DNA of 64,000 bases, taken from NCBI RefSeq assembly GCF_030812785.1, contig NZ_JAUSTJ010000001.1, positions 1,798,001-1,862,000 on the forward strand. Direction: 5' to 3'. The first letter of the stretch is position 1; each line of letters opens with the position of its first letter. The notes below the pieces were generated by a model that was not told the origin of the DNA, ran no database searches, and saw only the letters and a list, made by a program, of their open reading frames with translations. This document shows, piece after piece, positions 50,164-58,517 of this stretch. The translations under genes and the position numbers were made by a program. The DNA comes from Sphingomonas kyeonggiensis (GTDB taxonomy: Bacteria > Pseudomonadota > Alphaproteobacteria > Sphingomonadales > Sphingomonadaceae).

Positions 50164-50606
50164 GCGCGCGTGCACACCCCGCCCGCGATGACAGGCCGGT
50201 GCTTCGCCAGCTCTGCGTGTCGCTCGCGATGCTGCTCGGCGTCGGCGGGCTGCTCAACGGCATCTACATGCTGATCTCGCCGGTCGGCTGGTATTTCGCA
50301 GTGCCCGGCGTGACCACCACCGGCCCGTTCAACCAGCACTTCATCCGCGACATCGGAATCATCTTCCTGTTCATCGGCGCCGCCTTCCTGATCGGCACGG
50401 TGCGGCACCAGATGCGGGCGGTGCTGTGGGGCGGGGCGACGCTGTGGCTCGCCTGCCACGCGCTCTTCCATTTCTGGGAGGTCGCGGCCGGCATCTGCGG
50501 TCCCTCGGTGCTGCTGCGCGACTTCCCCGCCGTCACGCTCCCCGCGCTGATCGGCGCCGGGCTCACCCTCTTCGCGCTGCGCGACCCTTTGCCTGCGCGC
50601 CCCTGA
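50160..50606 (+). CDS. Four-helix membrane protein
   Basis: A 148-aa inner membrane protein (LRQLCVSLAMLLGVGGLLNG, DIGIIFLFIGAAFLIGTVRH, AVLWGGATLWLACHALFHFW, AVTLPALIGAGLTLFALRDP) with an HALFHFWEV segment whose His residues could bind metal or haem. No family assigned. Coupled by ATGA to NmrA-like copy 2. It could link the redox enzymes of the operon to the membrane. Confidence 0.82.
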   Translation: MSARAHPARDDRPVLRQLCVSLAMLLGVGGLLNGIYMLISPVGWYFAVPGVTTTGPFNQHFIRDIGIIFLFIGAAFLIGTVRHQMRAVLWGGATLWLACHALFHFWEVAAGICGPSVLLRDFPAVTLPALIGAGLTLFALRDPLPARP

Positions 50607-50630
50607 TCCATCCAAGCAAGGAGAACATCC

Positions 50631-51095
50631 ATGACCCCGCGTATGAACATCTTCGAGGTCGCCGGCGAAGGCACCAAGGCGATGATCGGCGTCGAGACCG
50701 CGATCGCCAAGTCCGGCCTCGATTCCAGCCTGCTCCACCTGGTTAAGATCCGCGCCTCGCAGATCAACGGCTGCGCCTTCTGCATCGACATGCACGTGAA
50801 GGATGCAGTGAAGTCGGGCGAGAGCCACCAGCGCCTCCACCTGCTCGACGGCTGGCGCGATTCGCCGGCGTTTACCGATCGCGAGCGTGCCGCGCTCAAC
50901 TGGACCGAGGCGCTCACCCGTATCGCCAAGACGCATGCGCCGGACGCCGACTACGCGATGCTCCAGGCCCAGTTCAACGAGACCGAGATCGCCTGGCTGA
51001 CGCTGGCGATCGGCGCGATCAACCTGTGGAACCGCGTGCAGATCGGCCTTCGCGCGGTGCACCCGGTCGAGGTCCCGGCGGCCGCGGCGGCCTGA
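50631..51095 (+). CDS. AhpD-like carboxymuconolactone decarboxylase family protein
   Basis: A 154-aa alkylhydroperoxidase-like protein. The CxxC site is ASQINGCAFCIDMHVKDAVK near residues 47-51, with the His that relays protons (C-x2-C-x3-H). N-terminal MNIFEVAGEGTKAMIGVETA and ALNWTEALTRIAKTH are family-typical. Probably detoxifies organic peroxides or acts as thiol reductase. AAGGAGAACATCC before ATG. Confidence 0.93.
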   Translation: MTPRMNIFEVAGEGTKAMIGVETAIAKSGLDSSLLHLVKIRASQINGCAFCIDMHVKDAVKSGESHQRLHLLDGWRDSPAFTDRERAALNWTEALTRIAKTHAPDADYAMLQAQFNETEIAWLTLAIGAINLWNRVQIGLRAVHPVEVPAAAAA

Positions 51096-51162
51096 CCGGT
51101 CGGGCCGCGGGGTGGCTCCCCCTCCGCACCCCGCGGCCCCCTCTCTGAAAAGGAGCTCGGTG

Positions 51163-51897
51163 ATGGTTCCTCAGACCCCGGTCCTGCACGGACAGGAGAT
51201 ACTGCCGCCCTTGCGTCCGGCAGCGGGCGGCGAGGTCGCGCTCGCCGCGGCTGGCATGCTCCATGACCTGGGCAATCTGGTCCAGATCGCAACGTCCGCG
51301 CTCAATATCCTGGCGCGGACGCCGGACATGCCGGTGACCCATCGCGAGCCGCTCCTCCATCGCGCCCGCACCTCGCTCGATCATGCGGGTACGATCCTCC
51401 ACCAGAACATGGCGCAGGCCAGCGCCCGGGCGATGGCGAACCTGCACTGCGATGTCGCGGAATGCCTTGCCGATATCGTCGCGCTGATCGCCGGCGGCGA
51501 GGATCGGCTGCTGCGTGTCGTCGTAATCGCCGAGCCCGGGCTGCCTGCCCTGGCATGTGATCCGATCGGGCTGCGCCGGGCGCTACTCAACCTGGTCCTC
51601 AACGCGCGCGACGCGATGAGCGGGCAGGGGACCGTGTGGATCGAGGCACGCGCATTTCCTTCGACGGTGACGCTAAGCGTCCGCGATCACGGTGCCGGCA
51701 TGTCGCCCGCGACGCTCGCCCGCGTCTTCGATCCCTTCTTCACCACAAAGCGCGACGGGCTGGGCGGCATCGGCCTGCCGATGGTCGAGCGCTTCGCCCG
51801 AAGTGCCGGTGGCGGCGTCTCGATCGAGAGCGAAGCCGGCATCGGCACCCTCGTCACCCTGCATTTGCCCGCAGCTTTTCAGGAGTCCCGATCATGA
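51163..51897 (+). CDS. Minimal histidine kinase without sensor domain
   Basis: A 244-aa protein with H-box-like AAAGMLHDLGNLVQIATSAL (His near residue 33) and an HATPase domain: N-box LLNLVLNARDAM, G1 VRDHGAGMSP, F-box VFDPFFTTKRDG, G2 GLGGIGLPMVERF. No PAS, receiver or membrane part, so input must come from partners. Starts ATG 51163 after AAAAGGAG and overlaps the GST gene (ATGA). A kinase embedded among redox enzymes is unusual. Confidence 0.88.
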   Translation: MVPQTPVLHGQEILPPLRPAAGGEVALAAAGMLHDLGNLVQIATSALNILARTPDMPVTHREPLLHRARTSLDHAGTILHQNMAQASARAMANLHCDVAECLADIVALIAGGEDRLLRVVVIAEPGLPALACDPIGLRRALLNLVLNARDAMSGQGTVWIEARAFPSTVTLSVRDHGAGMSPATLARVFDPFFTTKRDGLGGIGLPMVERFARSAGGGVSIESEAGIGTLVTLHLPAAFQESRS

Positions 51898-52523
51898 AGC
51901 TCTATTATGCCCCCGGCGCCTGCAGCCTGTCCGGCCGGATCTCGCTGCACGAGGCCGGCCTCGCCGCCGAGTTCGAGCGGGTCGACATCAAGACCAAGAC
52001 GACCGAGCACGGCTATGACTATACCGCGATCAACCCGCGCGGCTATGTGCCGCTGCTCGTCCTCGACGACGGCAATGCGGTGAGCGAGAACACCGCGATC
52101 CTCGAATTCATCGCCGGCATGGACGCCAGCCTGACCCCCGGCGGTCCGCTCGGCCGCACCCGGTTGATCGAAATGCTCTCCTGGCTGTCAACCGAGCTGC
52201 ATGTCGCCTTCAAGCCCTTCTGGCATTCGGAGGAAGAGGCCGAGCGCGCGGCGGCCAGCGAGGCGGTGGCCAGGCGGCTGGCGCTGATCGAGGAGCATAT
52301 CAACGAACTCTACCTGTTCGGTCCGCGCTTCACCGTCGCCGATGCCTATCTGTTCGTCATGCTGCGCTGGGCGCAGGCGTTCGGCGTGCCGATGTCCGCC
52401 GACATGCTCGGCTATTTCGAACGCGTCGCAGAGCGCCCGACGGTTCGCCAGGCGCTGATGGAGGAGGGGCTGTTCGTACCGCTCCCCTCGGTCGACACCT
52501 CTTCGATCGAGGCGCTGATATGA
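51894..52523 (+). CDS. Glutathione S-transferase, beta class
   Basis: A 209-aa GST. MKLYYAPGACSLSGRISLHE carries the Cys10 that defines beta-class enzymes; the thioredoxin-like half continues with GYVPLLVLDDGNAVSENTAI, and the C-terminal helical half has FTVADAYLFVMLRWA. It conjugates or reduces electrophiles with glutathione in the cytoplasm. Coupled by ATGA on the left and by a 4-bp overlap with NmrA-like copy 3 on the right. Confidence 0.95.
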   Translation: MKLYYAPGACSLSGRISLHEAGLAAEFERVDIKTKTTEHGYDYTAINPRGYVPLLVLDDGNAVSENTAILEFIAGMDASLTPGGPLGRTRLIEMLSWLSTELHVAFKPFWHSEEEAERAAASEAVARRLALIEEHINELYLFGPRFTVADAYLFVMLRWAQAFGVPMSADMLGYFERVAERPTVRQALMEEGLFVPLPSVDTSSIEALI

Positions 52524-53290
52524 AGGTCGCGGTGATCGGCAGCCGCGGCCGGATCGGCGAGCGGCTGGTGCGCAACCTGCGCCAGGAGGATTTGCGCGTC
52601 GTCGAGGCCTCGCGCAGCACCGGCGTGGACAGCTTCACCGGTGCCGGGCTCGACGCCGCGCTGGACGGCGCCGAGGTGGTGATCGACGTCACCAACGTCT
52701 CGCCCGATGACGGCGATGCGGCGATGCGCTTCTTCGAGACATCGAGCCGCAACCTGCTCGATGCCGGGCGGCGCGCGGGCGTGCGGCACCATGTCGTGCT
52801 GTCGATCGTCGGCACCGACGGGCTGCTCGCCAGCGGTTATTTCCGCGGCAAGAAGCTGCAGGAGGAGATGGCCGCCGGATCGGGCATCCCGTTCACCATC
52901 CTGCGCTCCACCCAGTTCTTCGAGTTCATCAGCTCTGTGGTGCAGGCCGGGACCGAACGCGACATCCGGATCGCGCCGGCACTGGTCCAGCCGATCGCCG
53001 GCGAGGACCTGGCCGACATGCTGGCCGACGCGGTGTTCAGCGATCCGTTCAACGGCATGCTCGAGGTCGCCGGCCCCGAGCGGCTGCGGCTCGACGCTGT
53101 CGCCGTCGAGATCGCCACCGCGCAGGAGGATCCGCGTCGGATCGTCGCCGACGCCGCCGCGCCCTATTTCGGTGCCGAGCTCGGCGAGCATTCGCTGCTG
53201 CCGGGCGCCGAAGCGCGGATCGCCAGGCTCACCTTCGACGACTGGCTGCGCGACAGCCTCCAGCCCCACCGCATCTCCATTCCCAATTGA
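52520..53290 (+). CDS. NmrA-like NAD(P)-binding protein, copy 3
   Basis: A 256-aa third paralogue: MKVAVIGSRGRIGERLVRNL (the loop is G-S-R-G-R-I-G, diverged from GGTGL of copies 1 and 2), [60 protein letters not shown]. The altered cofactor loop suggests different nucleotide preference. Overlaps the GST gene, strongly suggesting co-expression. Confidence 0.9.
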   Translation: MKVAVIGSRGRIGERLVRNLRQEDLRVVEASRSTGVDSFTGAGLDAALDGAEVVIDVTNVSPDDGDAAMRFFETSSRNLLDAGRRAGVRHHVVLSIVGTDGLLASGYFRGKKLQEEMAAGSGIPFTILRSTQFFEFISSVVQAGTERDIRIAPALVQPIAGEDLADMLADAVFSDPFNGMLEVAGPERLRLDAVAVEIATAQEDPRRIVADAAAPYFGAELGEHSLLPGAEARIARLTFDDWLRDSLQPHRISIPN

Positions 53291-53301
53291 GGAGGATATC
53301 C

Positions 53302-54075
53302 ATGCGTTTCTCGACACTTTTGCTGCCCGCCGCACTGCTCCTCTCCGGCGGCGCCCATGCCCAGACCAAACCCGAGAAGCCGGTGATCGTGCTGGTCCAC
53401 GGTGCCTTTGCCGAAAGCGCCAGCTGGGAGCCGGTGATCACCCGGCTGGAGAAGGACGGCTATACCGTCATCGCCGCCGCCAACCCGCTGCGCAGCGTGG
53501 CGAGCGACGGGGCCGCGGTCTCGGCGGTGGTCAAGTCGATCAAGGGGCCCGTCGTATTGGTCGGCCACAGCTATGGCGGCCCGGTGATCACCGAGGCGGC
53601 GAACGGCAATCCGAACATCAGGGCGCTGGTCTATGTCGCGGGCTTCGCCCCGGAAACCGGGGAATCGAGCTTCTCGCTTTCGGGCAAGTTCCCGGGCAGC
53701 ACGCTGGGTGAGGCGCTGACCGCGGTTCCGCTGCCGGATGGCGGGCAGGACCTCTATATCCAGCCGGCGAAGTTCCATGCCCAGTTCGCCGCGGACGTGC
53801 CCGCAGGCCAGGCTGCGGTGATGGCGGCCACCCAGCGACCGATCACGATGAAGGCGCTTCAGGAGCCCACGGGAGTCGCGGCCTGGAAGACGCTGCCGAA
53901 CTACATGATCTATGGCACCGCCGACCGGAATATCCCCGCCGCGGTGATGAAGTTCATGGCCGAGCGGGCGCATTCCCGGAAGACGGTGGAGATTCCCGGC
54001 GGCTCGCATGCCCTGATGGTCTCGCACCCCGCGGAGGTCGCGGCGCTGATCGAGGATGCGGCAGCGGCGAAATAG
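53302..54075 (+). CDS. Exported alpha/beta hydrolase
   Basis: A 257-aa protein with signal peptide (LLLPAALLLSGGAHAQ), oxyanion motif VIVLVHGAFAESASWEPVI, nucleophile VLVGHSYGGPVITEAANGNP near residue 95 and catalytic His GGSHALMVSHPAEV. Resembles secreted EstC/MES-like esterases and salicylate-esterase-type hydrolases. TGAGGAGGATATCC before ATG, 11 bp after NmrA-like copy 3. Last gene of the run; convergent with the iron operon. Confidence 0.9.
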   Translation: MRFSTLLLPAALLLSGGAHAQTKPEKPVIVLVHGAFAESASWEPVITRLEKDGYTVIAAANPLRSVASDGAAVSAVVKSIKGPVVLVGHSYGGPVITEAANGNPNIRALVYVAGFAPETGESSFSLSGKFPGSTLGEALTAVPLPDGGQDLYIQPAKFHAQFAADVPAGQAAVMAATQRPITMKALQEPTGVAAWKTLPNYMIYGTADRNIPAAVMKFMAERAHSRKTVEIPGGSHALMVSHPAEVAALIEDAAAAK

Positions 54076-54094
54076 CTGGTCGTCGGGCGCCGTT

Positions 54095-54418
54095 TCAGAC
54101 GAACGGCGCCACCAGCACCATCAGCGCGGCGACCGGCACCACGGCGCGCGGCACCGCCGGGCGGTAGGTGAGGCCGAGCAGGAGGATCGCGCTGACCAGA
54201 GGAATCAGCCCGAACCACAGGACGAGTGCCTGGCCGCCATCGCGCGCGAAGGCCGCCAGGAGCGCGGAGAGCGCCACCAGCACCCAGCCATAGCGGGCCG
54301 GATGGCGGAGCGCCGAGAGCTTGGACTGCGCGCCGAGCAGGGGTGGGGCGTGGCGCGACATGCCGGCGGCAAGGGCGAACATGCCGAGATAGAGCAGGCC
54401 GGTGATGGCGAGGGTCAT
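54095..54418 (-). CDS. DUF3325 membrane protein (iron-uptake associated)
   Basis: A 107-aa protein with three to four helices (LAITGLLYLGMFALAAGMSR, YGWVLVALSALLAAFA, LWFGLIPLVSAILLLGL). DUF3325 genes are usually found after PepSY and DUF3649 genes of siderophore loci, exactly the order here. ATG overlaps the PepSY stop (ATGA). Function unknown. Confidence 0.86.
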   Translation of the reverse strand: MTLAITGLLYLGMFALAAGMSRHAPPLLGAQSKLSALRHPARYGWVLVALSALLAAFARDGGQALVLWFGLIPLVSAILLLGLTYRPAVPRAVVPVAALMVLVAPFV

Positions 54419-55890
54419 GTTGCGGCGTGTCTCTTGCGCTCGGGACGTTTCGCCGGACCGCGCAGCTGCTTCCGGACGAGCAGCGCCAGGCTGGCGGCGG
54501 TGGCGAGCAGCACCGCCGACATCATGCTCGGTGGCAGGCCGATGAGTGCCGAGACCGCGCAGGCGAGGGCGGTGGCGCCGGTGAGGAGGGGCCAGGACCA
54601 GCGGGGCTTGAGTGCGATGCCGATCGCCAGTGCGGCGGCGGCGGTCCACAATGCGATCGATACCTCGAGCTCGGCGCGGCCATTCAGGCCGAGGGGGAGC
54701 AGGCGGTTGGCGAGCAGATAGGCGGCGCAACCAAGGGGGACTCCTCCCAGAAAGCCGGCATTGAGGCGTTCCAGGATACGGTTTCCGAGCGAGAGCGGCG
54801 CGCGTTCGCGGCGTTTCACGATCCAGAGGACCATTCCCGTCGCAATTGCGAGCGTCAGCATCACGCCGCCGAGGAAATAGAGCCAGCGCGTCGCGAGCGG
54901 AGCGAAGCGGGCCATGTGGAGGCCGTAGACGATATTGTAGGTCTGGATCGCCCCGCGCGTCTCGCGCCAGGTGCCGAGCGGCTTGCCGGTGACGCCGTCG
55001 AAGCTGATCTGGGACGGGTTGAAGCCGATCTGGTCGGCATCCGAGCGATAGACGGTGACCAGCGCGGCCTTGTCGCCGGGGTTGAGGACATAGACCCGGC
55101 CGATCGTGCCGCCCAGCTGCCGCTGCGCCTCGCGCAGCATCGGCGCGACCGGGGCGAGCGCCGCCTTCTCGCCGGTCGGCGCGCGCTGGGTGAAACCGGG
55201 GGTGAAGTCCTGATAGAATTTCGCCAGATCGCTGCCGTAGAGCGCGGTGATCCCCCAGGGCATCGACAGCGAGGCAAGCGTGACCAGCCCGGTGAAGGTG
55301 ATCATCAGGTGGAAGGGCGTGGCGAGCACGCCCAGCGCATTGTGCCCGTCGAGCCAGGAGCGCTGGCCCTTGGCGGGGCGGAAGGTGAAATAGTCCTTGA
55401 AGATGCGGCGGTGCGCGATGATCCCGGTGATCAGCGCGACCAGCATGAACATCGCCGCGAGCGAGGCGAGCAGCCGGCCCCAGGGATAGGGCAGCTCGAG
55501 CTCGAAATGCAGCCGGTAGAAGAACTCGCCGCCCAGCGTCTCGCGCGGGGCCGCCGCACCGCTCACCGGATCGAGCGCGCGGTAGAGGAAGGCGCCGTCG
55601 CTGTCGTACGCGGCCTCGACCGTGTTGCTCCGGTCGTTCGGTGCGGTGAGGTACCAGCCGGTCGAGCCCTTGCTGTTCTTCGCCAGCCAGTCGGTCGCCG
55701 CCTGCACCGCATCGGCCGGATCGGCGGTGGCGACGGTCTCCGGGCGCATCCATTGGCCGATCTCGGGCTTGAACACGCTGAGTGTGCCGGCGAGGCACAT
55801 GACGAACAGCACCCAGCCGAGCAGCAGACCGACCCAGCCATGGAGCCAGGCCATGACCTGGCGGACGCCTTCGCGGACCGCGGCGCTCAT
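54415..55890 (-). CDS. PepSY-domain inner membrane protein, siderophore reductase-type
   Basis: A 491-aa inner membrane protein with PepSY-type periplasmic domains and several helices (WLHGWVGLLLGWVLFVMCLA at the start, ASLAAMFMLVALITGIIAHR, HNALGVLATPFHLMITFTGL, WLYFLGGVMLTLAIATGMVL, then a C-terminal set). Conserved His residues in HGW, HRR and HN/H pairs fit a b-type haem reductase such as FoxB/PiuB-like proteins that free iron from siderophores. ATG at 55890 overlaps the upstream DUF3649 stop. The longer frame upstream lies in that gene. Confidence 0.9.
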   Translation of the reverse strand: MSAAVREGVRQVMAWLHGWVGLLLGWVLFVMCLAGTLSVFKPEIGQWMRPETVATADPADAVQAATDWLAKNSKGSTGWYLTAPNDRSNTVEAAYDSDGAFLYRALDPVSGAAAPRETLGGEFFYRLHFELELPYPWGRLLASLAAMFMLVALITGIIAHRRIFKDYFTFRPAKGQRSWLDGHNALGVLATPFHLMITFTGLVTLASLSMPWGITALYGSDLAKFYQDFTPGFTQRAPTGEKAALAPVAPMLREAQRQLGGTIGRVYVLNPGDKAALVTVYRSDADQIGFNPSQISFDGVTGKPLGTWRETRGAIQTYNIVYGLHMARFAPLATRWLYFLGGVMLTLAIATGMVLWIVKRRERAPLSLGNRILERLNAGFLGGVPLGCAAYLLANRLLPLGLNGRAELEVSIALWTAAAALAIGIALKPRWSWPLLTGATALACAVSALIGLPPSMMSAVLLATAASLALLVRKQLRGPAKRPERKRHAAT

Positions 55891-56189
55891 GCCGGCGCCC
55901 CCACGGCCCAGGCGATCGCGGCGAAGAGCGCGCCGAACGCGACCACGCCGCCCCAGGCGCGCCACGGGCCGCGGGCGAGGAACGCCCAGATCGTCACCGC
56001 CGGGCCGACCAGGAAGGCGAGCAGGGTCGCCGGCACGACCGCCTGCGCCCGGTCCATCGGCAATATCCGGGCGAGCGCCATGGCGAACAGTCCGGCGACC
56101 GCATAGGCGCCGATCGTTCCCGCCACCACGCGCGCCGCGACATTGGCGCGATAGCGCCAGCCGGCTCGTTGTTGTGCTGCCCCCGCCAC
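55887..56189 (-). CDS. DUF3649 membrane protein (iron-uptake associated)
   Basis: A protein of 100 aa from GTG at 56189 (VAGAAQQRAGWRYRANVAAR), with three helices (VVAGTIGAYAVAGLFAMALA, AVVPATLLAFLVGPAVTIWA, AWGGVVAFGALFAAIAWAV). DUF3649 accompanies TonB siderophore receptors and PepSY proteins. Longer start at 56267 would overlap the receptor gene end. ATGA overlap with the PepSY gene. Confidence 0.82.
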   Translation of the reverse strand: MAGAAQQRAGWRYRANVAARVVAGTIGAYAVAGLFAMALARILPMDRAQAVVPATLLAFLVGPAVTIWAFLARGPWRAWGGVVAFGALFAAIAWAVGAPA

Positions 56190-56203
56190 CTGGAAACCGT
56201 AGA

Positions 56204-58348
56204 TCAGTAGGCGAAGCGAAGCGAGACGGTCGCGCTGCGGGGCGCGGCGTAGAAGGCCTGGCCCCACATCAGGCTGCCGAGATATTTCTCGTCGCCGACA
56301 TTGCGGACATTGACCGCGGCGGTGAGCCGGTCGACCAGCCTGATGCTCGCCATCAGATCGACCACCGCATAGCTGGGCTGGCGCAGGATCACGTCGCCGG
56401 TGACCAGGCCGGCGCTCTGCACGCCGCTATCGGCATAGGTGATCGCGTTCTGCCAGCGCAGCTGCGCGCCGAGCTTGAGGTCGTTGAGCCGCGGCACGGC
56501 ATAGGTGGTGGCGAACTTGAGCGTCCGGTTGGGCAGCCAGGTGCGGGTGCGGTTGCCGGCATCGTCCTCGATCTTCATGCCGGTATAGCCGCCGCTGATC
56601 GACCAGTTGTCGGTCACCTTGCCCGAAAGCTCGACTTCGAAGCCCCTGGAGGTGGTGTCGACGCCCAGATAGCAGCTGTCGCCCAGCTTGCCGCCGGTCG
56701 GGCAGGGGCCGGCCGGATCGCCGAAATCGCCGGCATAGGCGGCGAGCCCCTTCTGCCTGGCGCGGAACAGGGTGGCGGTGGCGTAGAGCCGGCCGCCGAA
56801 CCATTCGCTCTTGATGCCGCCTTCCAGGCTGCTGCCCTTGGCTGGCGCGAGCTTGGCGCCATCGACGCCGAGCTCGACCTGCGGATTGAAGATGTCGGTA
56901 TAGCTCGCATAGAGCGTGACGTTCTTCGTCACGTCGAACAGCAGGCCGGCATAGGGGCTGACGGCGCTGTCCTTGCGCGCCTGGTCGGTGCCGTAGGAGG
57001 TGCCGTTGGACCGGATCCACATCGCGCTGGCGCCGACCACGGCCTTGAGCCGGTCGGTGAAGTTGAGGTGCGCGGCGCCGTATGCGCGGGTCAGCTTGTC
57101 GGTATACTTCGCCGCGAGATATTCGCCCGGATAGGTCGGCTCGGCGACCTGGGTGCTGCCCCAGTCCTGCCATTTCGGATAGACGATCGTATCGAGCGAG
57201 AAATTCTCCCATTCGCGCCCGTCCGAGCGGCCGGTGGAAACGCCGAAGGCGAGGCTGTGCTCGCGGCCGAACAGGGTGACCGGACCCGAGGCGTAGAAAT
57301 CGCCGAGATACTGGTCGTAGACCGAGGGATAGATGCCCGACATGCCTTCGACGCCGAGGCCGGTCGTCTTGTCGGGGTAGTTATAGGCGTAGAGGAGCTT
57401 CGCATTCTCTTCGAAGCGCTTGTAGGTGAATACCCCCTTGGCCTGCCAGCCGCCGCCGAACTCGTAGTTCAGCTCGGCGAAGACGCTCTGGTCCTTGACG
57501 TCCCAATAGGTCCAGTCGGCCGAGGTGGAGGCCGAGACCGGATAGGGGACGCGCGTGCCGTCGGTATAGGTGAGCGGCAGCGCCCCCCACAGCACGCCAT
57601 CGGCGTTGTTCTCCTGGCGGGTATAGCCGGCAGTGACCGTCAGCCCCTGTGCCGGCTTCCAGGCGATAATCGCGCCGTACACGTTCCGGTTGACGTGGTT
57701 GTAGTCGAGATAGGAATCGCGCTGGTCGTGCGCATAGACGAAGCGCGCGGCGAGCGTGTCGCTCACCGGCACGTTGACGTCCGCCTCGCCGCGCCACTGG
57801 TTCCACGAGCCGCCCTGGGCGGCGACGCTGGCGTGGAGTGCGTCGAAGGACGGGCGCTTGCGGACATAGTTGATCGTCGCCGACGGATTGCCGATGCCGG
57901 TCATGATCGCATTGGCGCCGCGCACCGCCTCGACCCGGTCGAACAGCGCGGTGTCGAGATCGCCGAACTGGATGCCCCAGAACAGCGGCATGCCGATGCC
58001 GTCGACCTGGAAGTTCGACACGTCGAAGCCGCGCGAGTTGAAATAGGTGCGGTCGGTCTCGACCCGCTCGACATTGATGCCGGGCAGCTGGGCGATCAGG
58101 TCGTTGACGTTGGTCAGCGCGAAATCGTCGATCCGGGTGCGATCGAAGATGGTGATCGACTGCGGGGTTTCCTTCGGCGTCAGCGCCAGGCCGGTGGCCG
58201 ACGGCGTCTTCTCGTTCGCCAGGCCGGTGACGACGATCTCGTCGCGGCTCTTGTCCTGATCCTCGTCTCCCTCCGGTCCGGCAGCCCAGGCGGTCATGGG
58301 CAGGAGCATGGCGCTGGCAAGCAGCGCGCTGCGGAGGAAGGTCTGCAT
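56204..58348 (-). CDS. TonB-dependent siderophore receptor
   Basis: A 714-aa outer membrane receptor of the FhuE/FpvA-like class. Signal peptide MQTFLRSALLASAMLLPMTA-WAAG, TonB box region SRDEIVVTGLANEK, plug (TPKETPQSITIFDRTRIDDF; YFNSRGFDVSNFQVDGIGMP; RVEAVRGANAIMTGIGNPSA), barrel ending TVSLRFAY. ATG at 58348 is chosen by the signal peptide. A Fur-like box lies 52 bp upstream and iron-uptake accessory genes follow, so ferric siderophore is the likely substrate. Confidence 0.94.
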   Translation of the reverse strand: MQTFLRSALLASAMLLPMTAWAAGPEGDEDQDKSRDEIVVTGLANEKTPSATGLALTPKETPQSITIFDRTRIDDFALTNVNDLIAQLPGINVERVETDRTYFNSRGFDVSNFQVDGIGMPLFWGIQFGDLDTALFDRVEAVRGANAIMTGIGNPSATINYVRKRPSFDALHASVAAQGGSWNQWRGEADVNVPVSDTLAARFVYAHDQRDSYLDYNHVNRNVYGAIIAWKPAQGLTVTAGYTRQENNADGVLWGALPLTYTDGTRVPYPVSASTSADWTYWDVKDQSVFAELNYEFGGGWQAKGVFTYKRFEENAKLLYAYNYPDKTTGLGVEGMSGIYPSVYDQYLGDFYASGPVTLFGREHSLAFGVSTGRSDGREWENFSLDTIVYPKWQDWGSTQVAEPTYPGEYLAAKYTDKLTRAYGAAHLNFTDRLKAVVGASAMWIRSNGTSYGTDQARKDSAVSPYAGLLFDVTKNVTLYASYTDIFNPQVELGVDGAKLAPAKGSSLEGGIKSEWFGGRLYATATLFRARQKGLAAYAGDFGDPAGPCPTGGKLGDSCYLGVDTTSRGFEVELSGKVTDNWSISGGYTGMKIEDDAGNRTRTWLPNRTLKFATTYAVPRLNDLKLGAQLRWQNAITYADSGVQSAGLVTGDVILRQPSYAVVDLMASIRLVDRLTAAVNVRNVGDEKYLGSLMWGQAFYAAPRSATVSLRFAY

Positions 58349-58399
58349 CCCGGATACCCTTTGAAACGATTGGTCCGGGGGCTGGTAGGGAAGGGTATA

Positions 58400-58418
58400 T
58401 TGCGAGTCAATCTCATTA
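58400..58418 (-). promoter_or_regulatory. Fur-box-like sequence before the siderophore receptor
   Basis: TTGCGAGTCAATCTCATTA (plus-strand reading) resembles GCGAAT/ATTCTCATT-type Fur sites and is located upstream of the receptor start, overlapping where the promoter should be. Imperfect palindrome; assignment is supported by the iron context. Confidence 0.6.
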
Positions 58419-58450
58419 GCGAAAGCGGTGCGCGAACCCTGCCCGCCGCG

Positions 58451-58480
58451 TAAAAAGAAGGGAGCGGTTTGGCCGCTCCC
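58451..58480 (-). terminator. Intrinsic terminator after the small Cys-rich protein gene
   Basis: GGGAGCGG-ccaaa-CCGCTCCC followed by TTCTTTTTA on the minus strand, 38 nt after the stop codon at 58518. Confidence 0.9.
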
Positions 58481-58517
58481 CGCATCAGGTGATGATGGTG
58501 TCGATTGGATCGAGGTG

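Noticed and set aside
48364..50175. Frame of about 603 codons on the minus strand opposite the first two NmrA-like genes
   Set aside because: Shadow of two clear NAD(P)-binding genes; internal repetition of the shadow only reflects the paralogy of the genes on the other strand.
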